Shown here piece by piece: positions 23,170-35,500 of a stretch of DNA of 64,000 nucleotides. Position 1 is the stretch's first letter, and every line of letters begins with the position of its first letter. The notes beneath the pieces were generated by a model that was not told the origin of the DNA, searched no databases, and saw only the letters and a program-made list of their open reading frames with translations. Location: the NCBI GenBank assembly GCA_009192285.1, contig WBVU01000003.1:5505517-5569516 (forward strand). Reading direction: 5' to 3'. The translations under genes were made by a program, and so were the position numbers. The stretch comes from Morchella semilibera (taxonomy: Eukaryota; Ascomycota; Pezizomycetes; Pezizales; Morchellaceae).

Positions 23170-23982
23170 GGAGGGGAGGCATTGTGGAATTGAAGGTGGT
23201 GGAGTTTTTCCGGGGGGATTTGTTTGTGGTTATTGATTTTTTTTTATTATTATTCTTATCATGTACCTCGGAGGGTCCTTAAAGTGATTGCAACGAGCTC
23301 AATGCTCCGGTGTTGCGACCACTCTCAAAGCTAGACCTAGTTAACTTTTTCCATTTTTATTTTGACCTATTATTATACAGCTCTGTCAGACACAATTCGA
23401 TATTGAATTACATGTATCTCCAACTTGTGGGTATGGTGGTCAGTGGCTACGAAATGGTTGTTCTTCGTAGCTGTTGCATCACTTTGGGGAAGCAACATGC
23501 AAGAATCACCCGCGACAAGGTTGCTTTCGTTGCCCACCGGGTTCCTGGCTCTCATCGGGGACTATTTTTTTAGAGCTTCCAGATAATGGCGATTAGGCCA
23601 CCTACCCACATCTCATACCTAGGATCCCTCATCTGCACTAACCGCCGTCTCTGCGCCATCTTCACCCCACTTCTCGATCGCTTCGCAAGCACTCAACGCA
23701 AATACTGGGTACTAGTGGTTGTGTTTCACTGGTGTGTCGCTATTGGAAACAGTCGCCTAGTACGTCTGCTGATGGGGAGGGCGTTCGACATCACTGTGTT
23801 CGTCGCCGAAGCATACAGACGCCATCATAAGCTCGCGCTTTAGCAGGAACAGGCTCTGCTCGTTCAGGCTGCTGGGAGTGGGCGGCGGACAGAGCTGGAT
23901 TGACCGTGGAGATCGCATATATCTGCTGTCCGCAGGATAATGATGCACGGCCAGGAGAGACTGACTAAATCATCGTGCCCGC

Positions 23983-24093
23983 GAAATCGAGAAGGGTGCG
24001 GCTTTCGTGCATGCGGTAGAGCTTAACCATTATGACGTTGCCAAGATGCTGGAGCTCCATGGGAAGTTCTCGCCAATGCATATGGAAATATAA
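23983..24093 (+). pseudogene. ankyrin-repeat fragment
   Basis: A 36-codon frame with AAFVHAVELNHYDVAKMLEL followed by HGK resembles one ankyrin helix-turn-helix unit. A similar but weaker pattern (VGQLSEAGADIAL) follows at 24110-24150 in another frame. It reads as a decayed remnant of an ankyrin gene like those at 38.8 and 62.7 kb. Confidence 0.3.
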
Positions 24094-24329
24094 AAATGAG
24101 GCAGGCTAAAATAGTTGGGCAGCTGTCGGAGGCGGGTGCGGATATAGCTTTGTGCACTGGAGAGTGTACCCTTGCTGCCCTGTATAATTATGTCGCTGCT
24201 GCTGCGTTAAAGATGTTGATTGAGCGCTGTAGGCTGGTGCGTGTAATTAGGGGTTTTGGTTTGTTCACTTTGCTCGAGACTAAACTGCTCGAACCTTTGA
24301 ACGATGAACTGATTATGATGATGTGAATG

Positions 24330-25680
24330 AGAGACAATAAGAAACGGAGTAAAGGAACCACTAATGACGTCACGTGCTAGCCACCCGCCAAGATGCCAAG
24401 GCGCGCTAGCCTATAGCCGCGCTCTCGCCTACGACATGGGTTGCTTGACTCCTCGGCTAAAAGCTTAATTCTGCAACTAACCTCCTACCCCATACATCAT
24501 GTAGTCTCAACCCACCCCCTCTATCCAATCTTTTTGCTCAAATCAATCGACACTCTATCTCCCACATCTCTTCCAACATTTGTTTATCTCTCATTGCAGC
24601 TGGAAGTGCTGCCTAAATCCTATCCGCTCGTTTACCGTTTAGGTGACATTCCCCTCCAATTGTACGTATCATTCGCTCAGATTCACCACGCCCTAACTAA
24701 CTCCTTTTCTATACATCATTTAGCTATCAATGGCGGTTCTGGAGGGTTTTTGGAAGATGCGGTACGCCATGTATGAGTGAGAGAAGGCTAATGCCATCAA
24801 ACATGGGCTCGAGCTGCCTAAACCCCCAGCTGGACATCCGGGTGAATCAATCTTCATCTCGTACATTCTATCATCAACTAATCTCTATTATAAAACACAG
24901 ATGAGAAGGACCAGGAATATTATACTCGCTAGCTAGAGGAGCCATCTTCGTCATTACGGATTCCAGAGAAATAGGCCCTCCGACCGGCAAAGAAGCCTGG
25001 TACACAGAAAATTACAACTCCCGATCCAGACCAAGAAGAAGATGATTCACAAGCATCTCAAGAGTCTTTGTATTCCGAGAAATCTCCGGAGTTAATTGGA
25101 ATTTGAGGAGGTAACCTTGATCCCCAATCTCTTGATTCAATCGACCCATCTACAACTCCGACTATACCTGTTAGTTGTTCGAAAGGTTGTCCCAAATAGG
25201 ATTTTATCAACGAGCCTCTGCACACAGATGATATCCTCATGGAATCAGTCCCATTAGTTAGTGATGTGGGGCGGGGGACACGCAGAGCACCTACCCCCAT
25301 CGTGCGTAGAAATCCAACCCCACAATAGATTGCAAGGGTCGTTATGCATGACCCCCCTTTGTGGTGCCACGACGATTGGCCTCATGACCGCCATGGAAGG
25401 CATATCTTCTATACAGAGAGAGGATCCCATTAGACGTTCAAACTATGGCGTTATCTTACGGATGGCCAAGATGCTGCCCCACCGTGGGCAAAGGGGGCCG
25501 CAAAAAAACGGGGAAGGCCCCCGAAGACAACCCCGAAAGCCCCGAAGGCAACCCGAAGGATACCCCAAAGACGGGCCCGAAATCTTCACCGAGAGCCTCG
25601 CTTTTACCGAAGGGTACAGACAAAGCTCCTACCGGGCCGTCCCAATTAGCGCATAGGTTGAGGACAGTTGAGGAAGAAGC
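24330..25680. other. gene-free stretch
   Basis: No supported gene. The 25480-25590 part is Pro/Gly-codon rich (repeated CCCCGAAG words) and gives open frames on one strand without a domain. Confidence 0.4.
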
Positions 25681-26470
25681 TCCCGCAGGGTCGCCCTAGA
25701 TGGTAAACTGGGAAGAGGGGGGGGGGAGGAGGGGGAGAGGGGGGGGAGAGGGGGAGGAGGGAGGAGGGGGATGAAGGTGAAGAGGACAGCGAGGTGAGGC
25801 TCCCGCAGGGGAAAGCTCCCGTGGGGAAGTTTTCGCAGGAAAAAAAAGCTCCTGTAGGGAAAAGATTTACCCCCCTCGTAAATTCCTAGAAAACCGCCCA
25901 GCCTTTTTATGTAACCGGGGGGCCCCCTGCTTACTTTGTTCCCTGCCCTTAGGGTTTCCTCTAGGGGTCGGGTCATCAAGCCCACCCAGCAGGCTCAGCT
26001 CAACGCCGAAGCTACGGAAGCAAGCCAGTGGGCTAAAGTGGCCCGCGTCGCCAGGAAGGATAGAGGAAAAGCTACCCTTTCTCAATGGCCCGAAGCGGAG
26101 CGAAGGTAGACAAGCTCCCCACCCAAAATTTATGTTTCCCGAAATTGTATCACAGGGTTTGTCTCGTTCCCTGCGCGTGATGGTCAGTCCACGTTCTAAC
26201 GCATGCGAACCAGGCCCTCCACTCATAAGATACCTGATTATATCGATGTACAACACACCTTGTAGTTCTCCGCCTCTCTTGCCCCCCAGTGGGAGAGTCG
26301 GCAGTTAGTCCACATGTACAGTCAAGGTTCCGAAAGGGCCAAAAGAATCCAGTAACCATCGAGCCACAGAGAACATAAACATGAGGTTCCCGGGGGTGAG
26401 GGGCCTCGAGTCCAGACCCTAAACCATGCTTCTTTTGAGCTAAAAGTCAGTCGCTGCCAATGGGAATTCA
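25680..26470 (-). other. segment resembling plant mitochondrial DNA (tentative)
   Basis: The minus-strand frame around 25880-26160 reads GDAGHFSPLACFRSFGVEL and LLGGLDDPTPRGNPKGREQS. I associate these strings with hypothetical ORFs of plant mitochondrial genomes, from memory and unverified. The segment also holds a 70-base polypurine tract (25710-25780) and repeated GCTCCCGCAGGG words, and its base composition differs from its neighbours. Alternatives: an unknown fungal repeat, or assembly contamination. Confidence 0.25.
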
Positions 26471-26745
26471 GGTTAACACCCTCTACCGTGAGTTGAGCTA
26501 TCCCTTAGTCTGTCAGTAAATTTACTGCGCTCAGGGGATCCGGCCCTTTCTATAGTATAATCTCATTCAATTAAAACAAAAACAAAAGTAACACTGTGCT
26601 CAAGCTCCATTAAAATGCTTATTTCAGCGCCGTTTCCTCCCATTATAGGCAAACTCCTATTAAAATCTTCTAATAGCTCGTCTAGAACCATTCTACCCCT
26701 ATACAAAGAAAACAACCCACTGTCGAAAAAAAAGTAAAATCCGCT

Positions 26746-27216
26746 TCACTTCTCTTTCTCACCATCTCTAATCCTTATATGATTATGGGCTTCACCTCTA
26801 ATCACCGCGCTAATTCCATTGGGGGCGTCGTCAATCTGGCGCTTAGTAGAAAGTTCTATAGCACGCCTGACCTTCTCGATTTCGAGCCTCGTTTTTTCTT
26901 TCGCATCATCAATATGGCGCTTAGTATAGAGTTCCATAGCACGCCTGAACTTCTCGATTTCGAGCCTCGTTTTTTCTCTCGCATCATCAATATGGCGTTT
27001 AGTAGAGAGTTCCATCTTGAGATTCGATTTTTCACTCGCCGCGTTGACGACTTTCTCAATGTGCAAACGCATTTCCTTGTTTGCTTCGACGTCATAATAT
27101 ATAACTTTGAGAGCTAACTGTAGATACGTTGTGTTAGCTGAGTAACTCAGAAAACCACACAGAATCCGCTGGAGAATGTACCACTCCCAACCCAAGGGTA
27201 ACTGTTCCCACACCAA
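26746..27216 (-). CDS. coiled-coil frame with 26-residue tandem repeats
   Basis: Minus-strand frame of 156 codons. The first ATG is at 27072 and the frame is open upstream without one, so a 5' exon may be missing. Residues repeat with a 26-aa period: ELSTKRHIDDAREKTRLEIE, then ELYTKRHIDDAKEKTRLEIE, then ELSTKRQIDDA. This matches a 78-bp tandem repeat at 26837-27015. The repeats are strongly charged and heptad-like, so a coiled coil is expected. The upstream part has a possibly membrane-associated hydrophobic stretch (WYILQRILCGFL). No family recognised. Confidence 0.4.
   Translation of the reverse strand: MVWEQLPLGWEWYILQRILCGFLSYSANTTYLQLALKVIYYDVEANKEMRLHIEKVVNAASEKSNLKMELSTKRHIDDAREKTRLEIEKFRRAMELYTKRHIDDAKEKTRLEIEKVRRAIELSTKRQIDDAPNGISAVIRGEAHNHIRIRDGEKEK
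26837..27015. repeat. 78-bp tandem repeat, 2.3 units
   Basis: Units at 26837-26914 and 26915-26992 plus a partial third differ by few bases. They encode the 26-residue coiled-coil repeat of the minus-strand frame, so the period is exactly in phase. Confidence 0.85.
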
Positions 27217-27231
27217 AAGTCATGATGTACT

Positions 27232-28185
27232 TTATCCATCCTTCAATTCCTTTGATCCTTGCGTCAATTTGCCCAAAGCGCTTTTAGGGCAAGTTAGCAC
27301 TTGCCAAAATGATTGTGATCGAATCCCTACAGTCCCAGTAATACTGAGCCTTTCTGCACCGGTGTGGATCTTAATTCCTTGCGGCCTTCCACTAGCTGCC
27401 CCCAACCCTCCACAAGGTGCCCCTAAGAGCTCGTGGGTGGCTCTCCACTGAGGATCTACCGGGTTAGTATATCTAACTGAACCTCCGATAGGTCTCCTAG
27501 GATTAAAGACTTGCCTGTCCGGTACTCCAGAACCGGCGAGAATGATGGGCGCCGTAACGAGTGCCTCTACGGAAAAGCAACTGGCGAGCATTAATGTTGA
27601 GAGACATCTCAAGACAAAATAACTAGTCTGGACGAAATAAACGCCTGTCTTTTTGCTGTCTCCGTCTATCGAATGGTGGGGTTTTGGGGTTCGTATGCGA
27701 GTCACAAAGAGAGAACTAACGCCACACTTCCTTATACTTTCTGATAGATGACACATTGTCTCGCCACCACACTACCCGCCTTTTACTTCTACCGGAATAC
27801 ACCCCTCAGAGGGGCAACTAAAACTAAGAAGGGATGAACCGGTTTTCCTAACCAATATCTGTTCCAGTGAGGGGGGTGTGCCAGTGGAGTGGGAAGTCGA
27901 ACCATACAGTCGGAAACGCCACCTCGGATGCCATCGCTCGAGACAGTGACTAATAGCAGCACAGACAAGACAATGCTCTGTCGCGCGGCTCTCGGTCTCA
28001 TCCTCTCTGGTTTCTACTTTGCGTACACGCGGGTGGACAAAGATGTTCTTTAACGCAATGTTTGTTGGGAGATGTGAGGAGCCGTTATACGTTATCCCTT
28101 CGTTTGGTCTCCTAACCCTGCACCCAGCCACCGCCACATTGCCAAGCCTCATCTCCCACACACATGCACGAGTGCCCCGCACCAT
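27232..28185 (-). CDS. two adjacent unrecognised ORFs (27232-27756, 27772-28185)
   Basis: Two ATG-led minus-strand frames (174 and 137 codons) lie head-to-tail 15 bp apart, upstream of the coiled-coil frame. The first contains FNPRRPIGGSVRYTNPVDPQ; the second contains several Cys and His. They could be parts of one gene, but no splice sites or domain decide it. The length of both frames at about 47 percent GC is only weak support. Confidence 0.2.
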
Positions 28186-28189
28186 CGCC

Positions 28190-30750
28190 TCGTTCGCTCG
28201 CTGCTACCCCGTACTCGACAAGTATCACCAACAACCACAGCTACTCTTTGCTCGACAAAGATTCAACTTCTTAAGACAGAATGGATATTACTGCATCGGC
28301 GGCGCCTGCGGTTTGAGCGGTTTTGCGCGCGGGGGGAGGAGGGGTGGAGGGGTGGTCGCGGCTAGTGGGGCCCCGGGGGGGGGGGTAGCTGTTGGATTGA
28401 TGAGATTCTGCAGCACCCACGATCATGGCGCGGGGTTAACATCCCAGGTCGACAAGAGAGGGTATACGAGGAGGGAGGAACTAATGCACGATCGAGCAGT
28501 AGAACGGTATTCACCAGTGTTGGGACGCTGCCGGAGGAAGTAAGGAGTAAGGCGAAGCGCGGGCGGTAGATTGCATGTTGGTAGGAGGGCTCTCCCAGGG
28601 TGGAGTGTGGGTGCAGTGGTAAGGAGGGGCTGGACCGGAACCGGTATTGAAGTGATGCAGCTCGGGTTTGGGGGGGATCTGGGCGTGTAGGCAGATGGAG
28701 GTGGGCTGCAGAGGGAGAAATATGCACAAAGGTACGCAGTGTACTGACGTCACAAAGCATCTACAGGTGTGGTTTGAGCAATAATTCGGCCTCGAAGGGA
28801 TAGGAGTTGCCTCTATCAAAGTTAGCCACTGGTAGGAGTCTCTTCTAACGATTTCTCCTCCTGGAGGTATATTTTCATACAATAGGTGTCCCTTCTCTCT
28901 GGAGGTATATTTTTGAAACTCATCTATGCGTGAAGCCATAAGTAAAATACCAGGGACTCCAAATAGCCGGCTTTGACACTATAATTACGAGAGGTGTGCC
29001 TATTTCCAGGCCAACTCAACCCCTTTCCGACCCCTTCATGGGCTCGTTAATGACAACAAATCCCCCGCCGAGCCCGAAGCCGAACCAAGCCGATATGACA
29101 ACGAGTTGTCCTATGAAGAGGGAGAAGATTCTATCATATTTGCAGACACCCTCTTTAACGCAGACACCACTTCCAACACAGACACACTCTGCTAGGAGAA
29201 GGGCCGCAACGGCACCCGCCGCCGCTAAGTGACATCTGTTATTTTCCTTATTTCTTGGGGAGGGATTTGCTTGCCTAGTGAATGATGAGCGCGCCAGGTT
29301 GGCCAGCGTTGAGGAAGTCAGGGATTTATTTCTAGAGAAGGTTACACTGCCCCCATGACAGACGGGCCATAGCCTTTGGGTTGCACGCATGTATGAAATA
29401 CTTAATAAATGGATTTCTATTTTTCACTTTACCAAGGCGGTGGGAATCGCCAATTGGGGCCGGTGGGGGGGATCCGCATGATCGCCCAGGGCATACAGGG
29501 ATAGTGGTGTGGGTAGGCTTATCAATCGGGGTGATGTCAGTCCACATAGGATATTGCGCCGACAACCCCCGGGGCGGGAGTTATATGTAGTACCTTCTTT
29601 CCTGTGGAAGGCTCAACTAGGAGGGTTGTGCCCTCCGTTGCGTTCGGCTGGAAAGGCACTACGTGTGACTGGTTCGGGGCTTACTCTAACCCTAACTAAC
29701 TAACTCGGAATCACTTTCCATGGAAATTGACCAATCTACTTATCATTGCAGGTTTTACTCGAAATGTTTTTTAATATTCGCTGAAAGAGGGAGGTCGCGA
29801 ACTTGACAACTTTCATCCGTGCAAGGGATAATCAGGTGCGCCCTTTACCAACCTTTCCACCTCACACGTATGTCATCCTCAAGCCTATATATCCTTTCAG
29901 CCGATAAAATCCGGTGCTAGCCCGGGGAGTTCACGAAAATGACAGCCGAGATACTACGATCATAAGCTCATACGCATCTCATGTTATCGGTCTGGCTCTT
30001 TCTGAATTTCCTTCTCATTTCGTATTCCTGGTTGTTTCTGTCCTTGGGTTTAGAGCGCACAGGATTTCGCTTTGATATCATCCGCGAGCTTCAACACATA
30101 CCAGCTCCTATCCAATTTCCAAGAAGAGTTGAACTTGGTATCTTTGGAGGCGCATCGCATCCGCCGGCATTTATGAACCTATGGACTCCGCGGGAAGGGA
30201 TCTTTTGTGCCAAATAATGGGGATGGAAGCAGCAGCTATAGGACAACAGTAGCTAAATCTACCAACCCACACGGATATGCCAGTACAACTGAAAGTCCAT
30301 TCTAGGATTCCCTTGTTATAGCTCTTCTTTTCGATCTTCCTCCCTAACCGCAAACCTATTACCAGCCGGGTCCCTTCATTTGCGAAAGTTCGTTTACCAC
30401 TCCACAAATAGAGAAACCACTCACAAATATAAGTTGTCCTATATTATCAATATCTTCCATGACCCCAGCCATAAGAGGCGTTCTATCCAGGGGTATGCCA
30501 GGTCATGCTTTGAACCTTATCTCTCACATATCTCTAAATACTTCAACGCTCTGCACCCCAGAAGCTGGACGATGACATTCATCCGCTATGGGAATCTTGC
30601 TAAAACACTCAAAGAGAGATACCCTCGCAACATAGTGCGCTACAAAACTCAGAACCGAGACTTTCCAAACGGTCACATCCACCGTAATCCCTTTGCTTCT
30701 AGACCCACCCACCTTACTGGCTGATCAAAGAAAAAAATAGATATAATTAT
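28190..30750. other. gene-free stretch
   Basis: Two purine-rich G runs (28340, 28372) and a near-repeat CTGGAGGTATATTTT (28861 and 28899) are visible. An acidic frame near 29006-29190 has no domain. A telomere-like CTAACCCTAACTAACTAACT lies near 29687. No supported gene. Confidence 0.4.
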
Positions 30751-30758
30751 GTTATAGA

Positions 30759-32349
30759 CTATTCATCGCCAGTAATCCACTCATGTCCCAAGGCTACAGC
30801 TGCCGACATCCGGTGCTGGGCGTCCGCAACCAACACTTTTCCAATAAAGTCGTTTGCTCGTTCCGACAGTGCCTGGTCAATTGGGAGAGGGACAATACCC
30901 TTACAAAAATCTTGTAAAAGATACGGATCAATTTCTACACCACAAGATTGCGTTTGGTTCATTGTAGTTGCATTGGATGAGCCGGGTTCAAGACATGTCG
31001 TGTTCTCTTGATGCTGAAACGGGTGCCTTGAGGTGAGCAACTCGTAAACAATGACACCGAGGGCCCACATATCGACAGCAAGAGTATAAGACCTCCTGGG
31101 GCCGCGCCGGGTTCCAAGGCCCTGCAGCTCAGGAGCCATATATCTCAGGGTCCCGGACTGGGTACGGAGCTCGGTTCCCGCTGTGTTTTTGGATATCCCG
31201 AAATCCGCGAGTTTTAAGCGAAGCGGAGTGATACTGGCAACGAGGATGTTCTACATGGATGACATGATTAGCGTCGTAATGGGAGATGCGGGAGCACTAC
31301 CGGTGGTTTCAGATCACGGTGGCAAACCCTCACATGATGCAGTACATGCAGTCCTTCAAGGACCTGTTTGATGATTGTCTTCGCTTACTTTCGGGCCAGT
31401 CCACGGTGGTTGTTGAGAAAGTTTGAGAGGTCTCCGTGTGGGATATACTCCATTGCGATATACATAGATTCGTCATCCTCGTACCAGCCAAAGAACCGGA
31501 CGAACATGTGGGAATGCTATCCCTGTTAGCTTCTTGAATTTAATGACTTGGAATCACAGGTATTACTTGCACGGAACGTAGTGTGTTTACTTCTCGTTCC
31601 TTATTCTTTATCGACATCTTGGGTATTTCTTTCACCGCTCGAAACCGCGAGGGTTCTGTCTTCGATCCCTGCTTATAGACTTTGCCCTGCCCACCAGTGC
31701 CCAGTAAGGTCCCTTTATTCCAGGTTTCTGAGAAGGCAATCTTCCCATCAACAACTATCTCGTGTACGACGTCACCGGTCCCAGTAAACCTGCACGGCAT
31801 TCTATGATTGGCCTGATTTGGCTGAGTGTGACTAGTGGTATGCGGTGAAGCTGTGTGTATTGACGCCTGAAGATATTTACTTTCAACCTCTGGAACAGGC
31901 TCGGGAGAGAAGTTGTCTACTCCATTAATTACTATGACGGGGCCCGAGGGCATATTACCTTGAGGAGCTTGCGTACTACCCCGCGGGTGATCCGGAGTAC
32001 CGAACTGCAATTCTTCTTGGATGGGATTGATGTACTCTGAGTCGACTGTGTTGACACGTTTTTCGGGCACTCCCCCAACCCCGGGCACTCCCCCAACCCC
32101 GGGCACTCCCCCAACCCCGGGCACTCCCCCAACCCCACAGAGGAGGCGGCCCAATATAAAGCTCAGGGAGCCCAACTCCATATCGGTTCCAGCGATGGAA
32201 GACCTCCGTATGCTTCCTGGGGAAGATGTGTGCCCTGAAGCTTGAACGAGAGATAGCGCTGGTCGCGAGGCGCAAGCGTGTAGGCTCAACATTGGAAAAT
32301 TTGGCGCCGAGCAGGCGTCCCTAGGGGACCCCTTACTCTGATATTCCAT
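30759..32349 (-). pseudogene. serine/threonine protein kinase with one in-frame stop
   Basis: Minus-strand exons 32349-31567, 31516-31301 and 31250-30759 join in frame through two 50-bp introns with CTAAC/CTAAT branch sites (496 codons). Kinase motifs in order: LLGTGGQGKVYK P-loop (about 220), AVKEIPK (about 246), YIAMEYIPHGDL, CHRDLKP catalytic loop (about 328), LADFGIS, SGTLRYMAPE and a C-lobe with VDMWALGVIVYELL. All key residues are present. Codon 305, between GDL and HRD, is TAA (31385-31387) and the conserved frame continues on both sides, so either the gene is dead or the base is wrong. The N-terminal 200 residues are low complexity with four GVGGVP repeats. An FHA-like remnant (DLTSTKINGIS in another frame near 32360) suggests an FHA-kinase of the Chk2/Rad53 type. 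The 5' end is uncertain. Confidence 0.7.
32065..32136. repeat. 18-bp minisatellite in kinase coding sequence, 4 units
   Basis: Four perfect units of GGGCACTCCCCCAACCCC. On the coding (minus) strand they give GVGGVP four times. The unit is a multiple of three, so copy-number change would not shift the frame. Confidence 0.95.
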
Positions 32350-32599
32350 TGATTTTAGTACTAGTCAAATCTCTGACTGTAAGAATATACACACCTGAGG
32401 CCAGTGGTTATGCACCATGGTATACTTGAAGGATCCCAACCGCAGCAGAGCCGTTCCGAGTCCCCGTACACTAATTGGAGACTCGTCATATGAACTGCCG
32501 TACTGAGCTTTAGTTGTCGCCATATTACCTCTGAGGTTACTAGGGGATAAGATCGTGTGTTTTTCCCCACACTTTCACCAACACCCCCTGTTGCCTAAC

Positions 32600-35500
32600 A
32601 TGAGTAATCCGAATCAATATCTATAGCTACCGAATAGGACATCGCCAGGTATATTGTGCATGCTGATTCAGCATAAATGTCCCAAATTATCTTAGGTGGT
32701 CAAATTCGCGACGTACTCGTTCGTACCCGCGCGGCCGATTTAACTGAATCACATGACTTGCGAATAGTGCAAGAAACCTACCAACCAGCACCACGTGATT
32801 TAGTTAGAATTGGGTACTTAAAATGCTATATGATACCTACCCGTCTTGACATATGATAGGATAGTTGCCGATTTCAGTAATGGCACGGGCCAGGTCGCTC
32901 GTCTCGCACAAATTTTGCGGGGTTATCTGTTCAATTGGGACATGTAGGGTGCGTCCTGGCTACATAATCTTATTTCAAGTCGCCCTACATACATAGTACT
33001 TCATATGTAAGCCTACCGCAAAAACCTGGAAAATTGGCTATCTCCGGCCAGGGATTACCTCCTTCACGATTGGTAGATCAGGTCTGCTTATAATTTTGAT
33101 CTCATATGCATAGCCAGTACTCGCAGCAGGTAAGAGGTACCCGAATATGCAGGTCTTGAGATGCAATTCTTATTAGATTAAAAGAGGGAAGCACACCAAT
33201 TCAGTGCAGCTGCATTCTCGGGCACCTGTTACCTGTCGCGAGTATATAGAGTAGTGCGAGACAGAGGCTTGGCATTTTTACTACCAAATTGATGCAGATC
33301 ATTTAGCTAGAATTCCGGTTCTAACATTCACAAATCTAGTATTTTTTTCGTTGTCTATCGTCTTAAAGTTACTATCAACTAATCATTATCTATTAGCTTA
33401 GGCCCGCTACTTTTCATCAAATACTCCTTAGCCTAACCCGCCGCTGTCATTCAATCATTGTCTAAAACCCGGAGCCCTGACACAATGCCCCACCGTACTC
33501 CGTATACGCAGGAGGGTCATCCGTCATGTTCTGCCCCCTCCAGCATCTTTTCAGCTGGGAGATCTAGCTGAACGGGCTAGAGCAGCCCCGCGCTTCCGTG
33601 TGTGATCTCAAGGGCTTCCTTCGCCTCTGGTGCTCCGGTGCCCCCAATGCCCCCATGCATGGTCCCAAATGCTTCCACTTAACCACCTCTGGCACGCACA
33701 TGCTTCCGTCGCCCCCGGTGCTCCAATCGCGCCCCAGGACTTCCATTGCCCCCTAGTGCTTCTGTGCATCCTGTCTTTCCCCACTTTGGGTGCCCACATT
33801 CGTCCACCGCCCTAGCTCCCACCACCAGGCTGGCTTCCACCGCGGTGTGGGTTCCCTCACTGACATGGCTTCCACCGCCCTAATTCCCGTCACCAAGCTG
33901 GCTTCCACCTCCGAGATTATCGTATGGATTCTGACACCGAGCTGGCTCCCACCAACAAGGTGGCTTCCACCACTGACTATACACTCGCCTCGACTACTGT
34001 ACCGCGGCCTGGGAGCATTTTAGACATAGCTAGATAACTATGCTTTTCGAGAAGCCGAAACAATATTTCCGATGATCACGCCTGACTACACACCCATGCC
34101 AACCCCGACATCGGGGTCTGGAATCCAACCAAAGGTCACAACCAAGATGGCTCTCACTAGCAAGATCGCTCCCACTACCGAGATTATTGGCTGGCTTTCG
34201 CCACCGACATGTCTCCCACCACTGGGGTCGCGCCCATCGACGGGGATGCTGAGGAGCGTCCATCACCACCGAGCTGAGTTCCACCACCACTTAGAGAACA
34301 TTCATCACCGATGTAGCTCACACAGTCGATCTTATACAGGTCTTTTGTGGGGTTGGGGTTCGCGTCAGAGGAAGGCGTACGTATAGTACAGGTGGGCAAA
34401 ACGAGTGATATTGCGTGACCGGACCAGTGACCAGACGGGAAGGTGAGTGATCTTTCATGTTCGGAATATATCTATATATTTATATATATTTTTGCTTAAT
34501 TCATCAACTGTATGTAGCCTTCCGGCTATGGCAACTTAGGACAGGTAGCCAGAGGAGTCCAGCAGGGGTATATATATACATGCAGGGCAACCTGTATGTA
34601 CCCGTTGCCGGCTGCTGTACAGCACGGACCAGTCATGTAGGTATATGAAGGAAATATTGAAAAATTCATAGTCGATACACCGATTAGTAGAAGAGAAAAA
34701 TTGATTACGCATGTTTTGAGACATGATCACTTAGGGAGCCATGTTTTAGATATCAATAGTCCGGTGTTTTATATTTATCGCGAGGAAATAACAGGGCTAG
34801 TACAGTGAATAGTCTGTGCCTAATTGGTTTATCAACATAAGCAACGCTCTCCTATAGGGATGCAATCGAGACAAATCAAGAACATATAACGAAGTAATAC
34901 AATGGAGAAATGGGGTTGGAAACTGAGTTCTCTCGCGGTGGAGAATCCATTCTGATAAAATAGTTTTTCGGCTGTTCCTGATAAAATGCCCGACCGTATT
35001 GTGTATAGGCAGAGGGGTAGCCTATGACGCCCGCTTAGGCTTCATTCCACGTTGCTTCGGTACCCAATGCAACCTCGGGTAGAGGACTCAGTGCATAGTG
35101 TCCTTGCACTCGCCTGATGCTCCTGCTTTCGAGATTTGCACTGCGGAGAGGTAGACAGTACGAGGCTTCCCTTATTGACTGACTGCATGGCTTTTTGACA
35201 TGCAGTATCCACAAGATATAAAATGTATACAGGACAATGCTCCTAGGTACAATGACAACATGAATGTTCCAAACATAACATATGACTCTGACACAATGCC
35301 CAACCGTATTCCGTATACGCAAACATGTATCCCATCACGCCATTTGTTTCCTGACACCATGCCCGACCGTTACGCAAACGGGTCGTCACGCCTCCTCCCT
35401 CCCACTTGGCTTTGGCACCGTATGCGCCCTTGCTCCCAACCAAGTCTTCCAACGATACTACAGCTACGGCGTCAATCGATCCCAAGGCTTCCGCCACCAC

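Noticed and set aside
31540-31566. Frame continuing past the first kinase exon (VIPVIPSH)
   Set aside because: This is intron 1 read through; the GTAATA donor and GCTAAC branch explain it.
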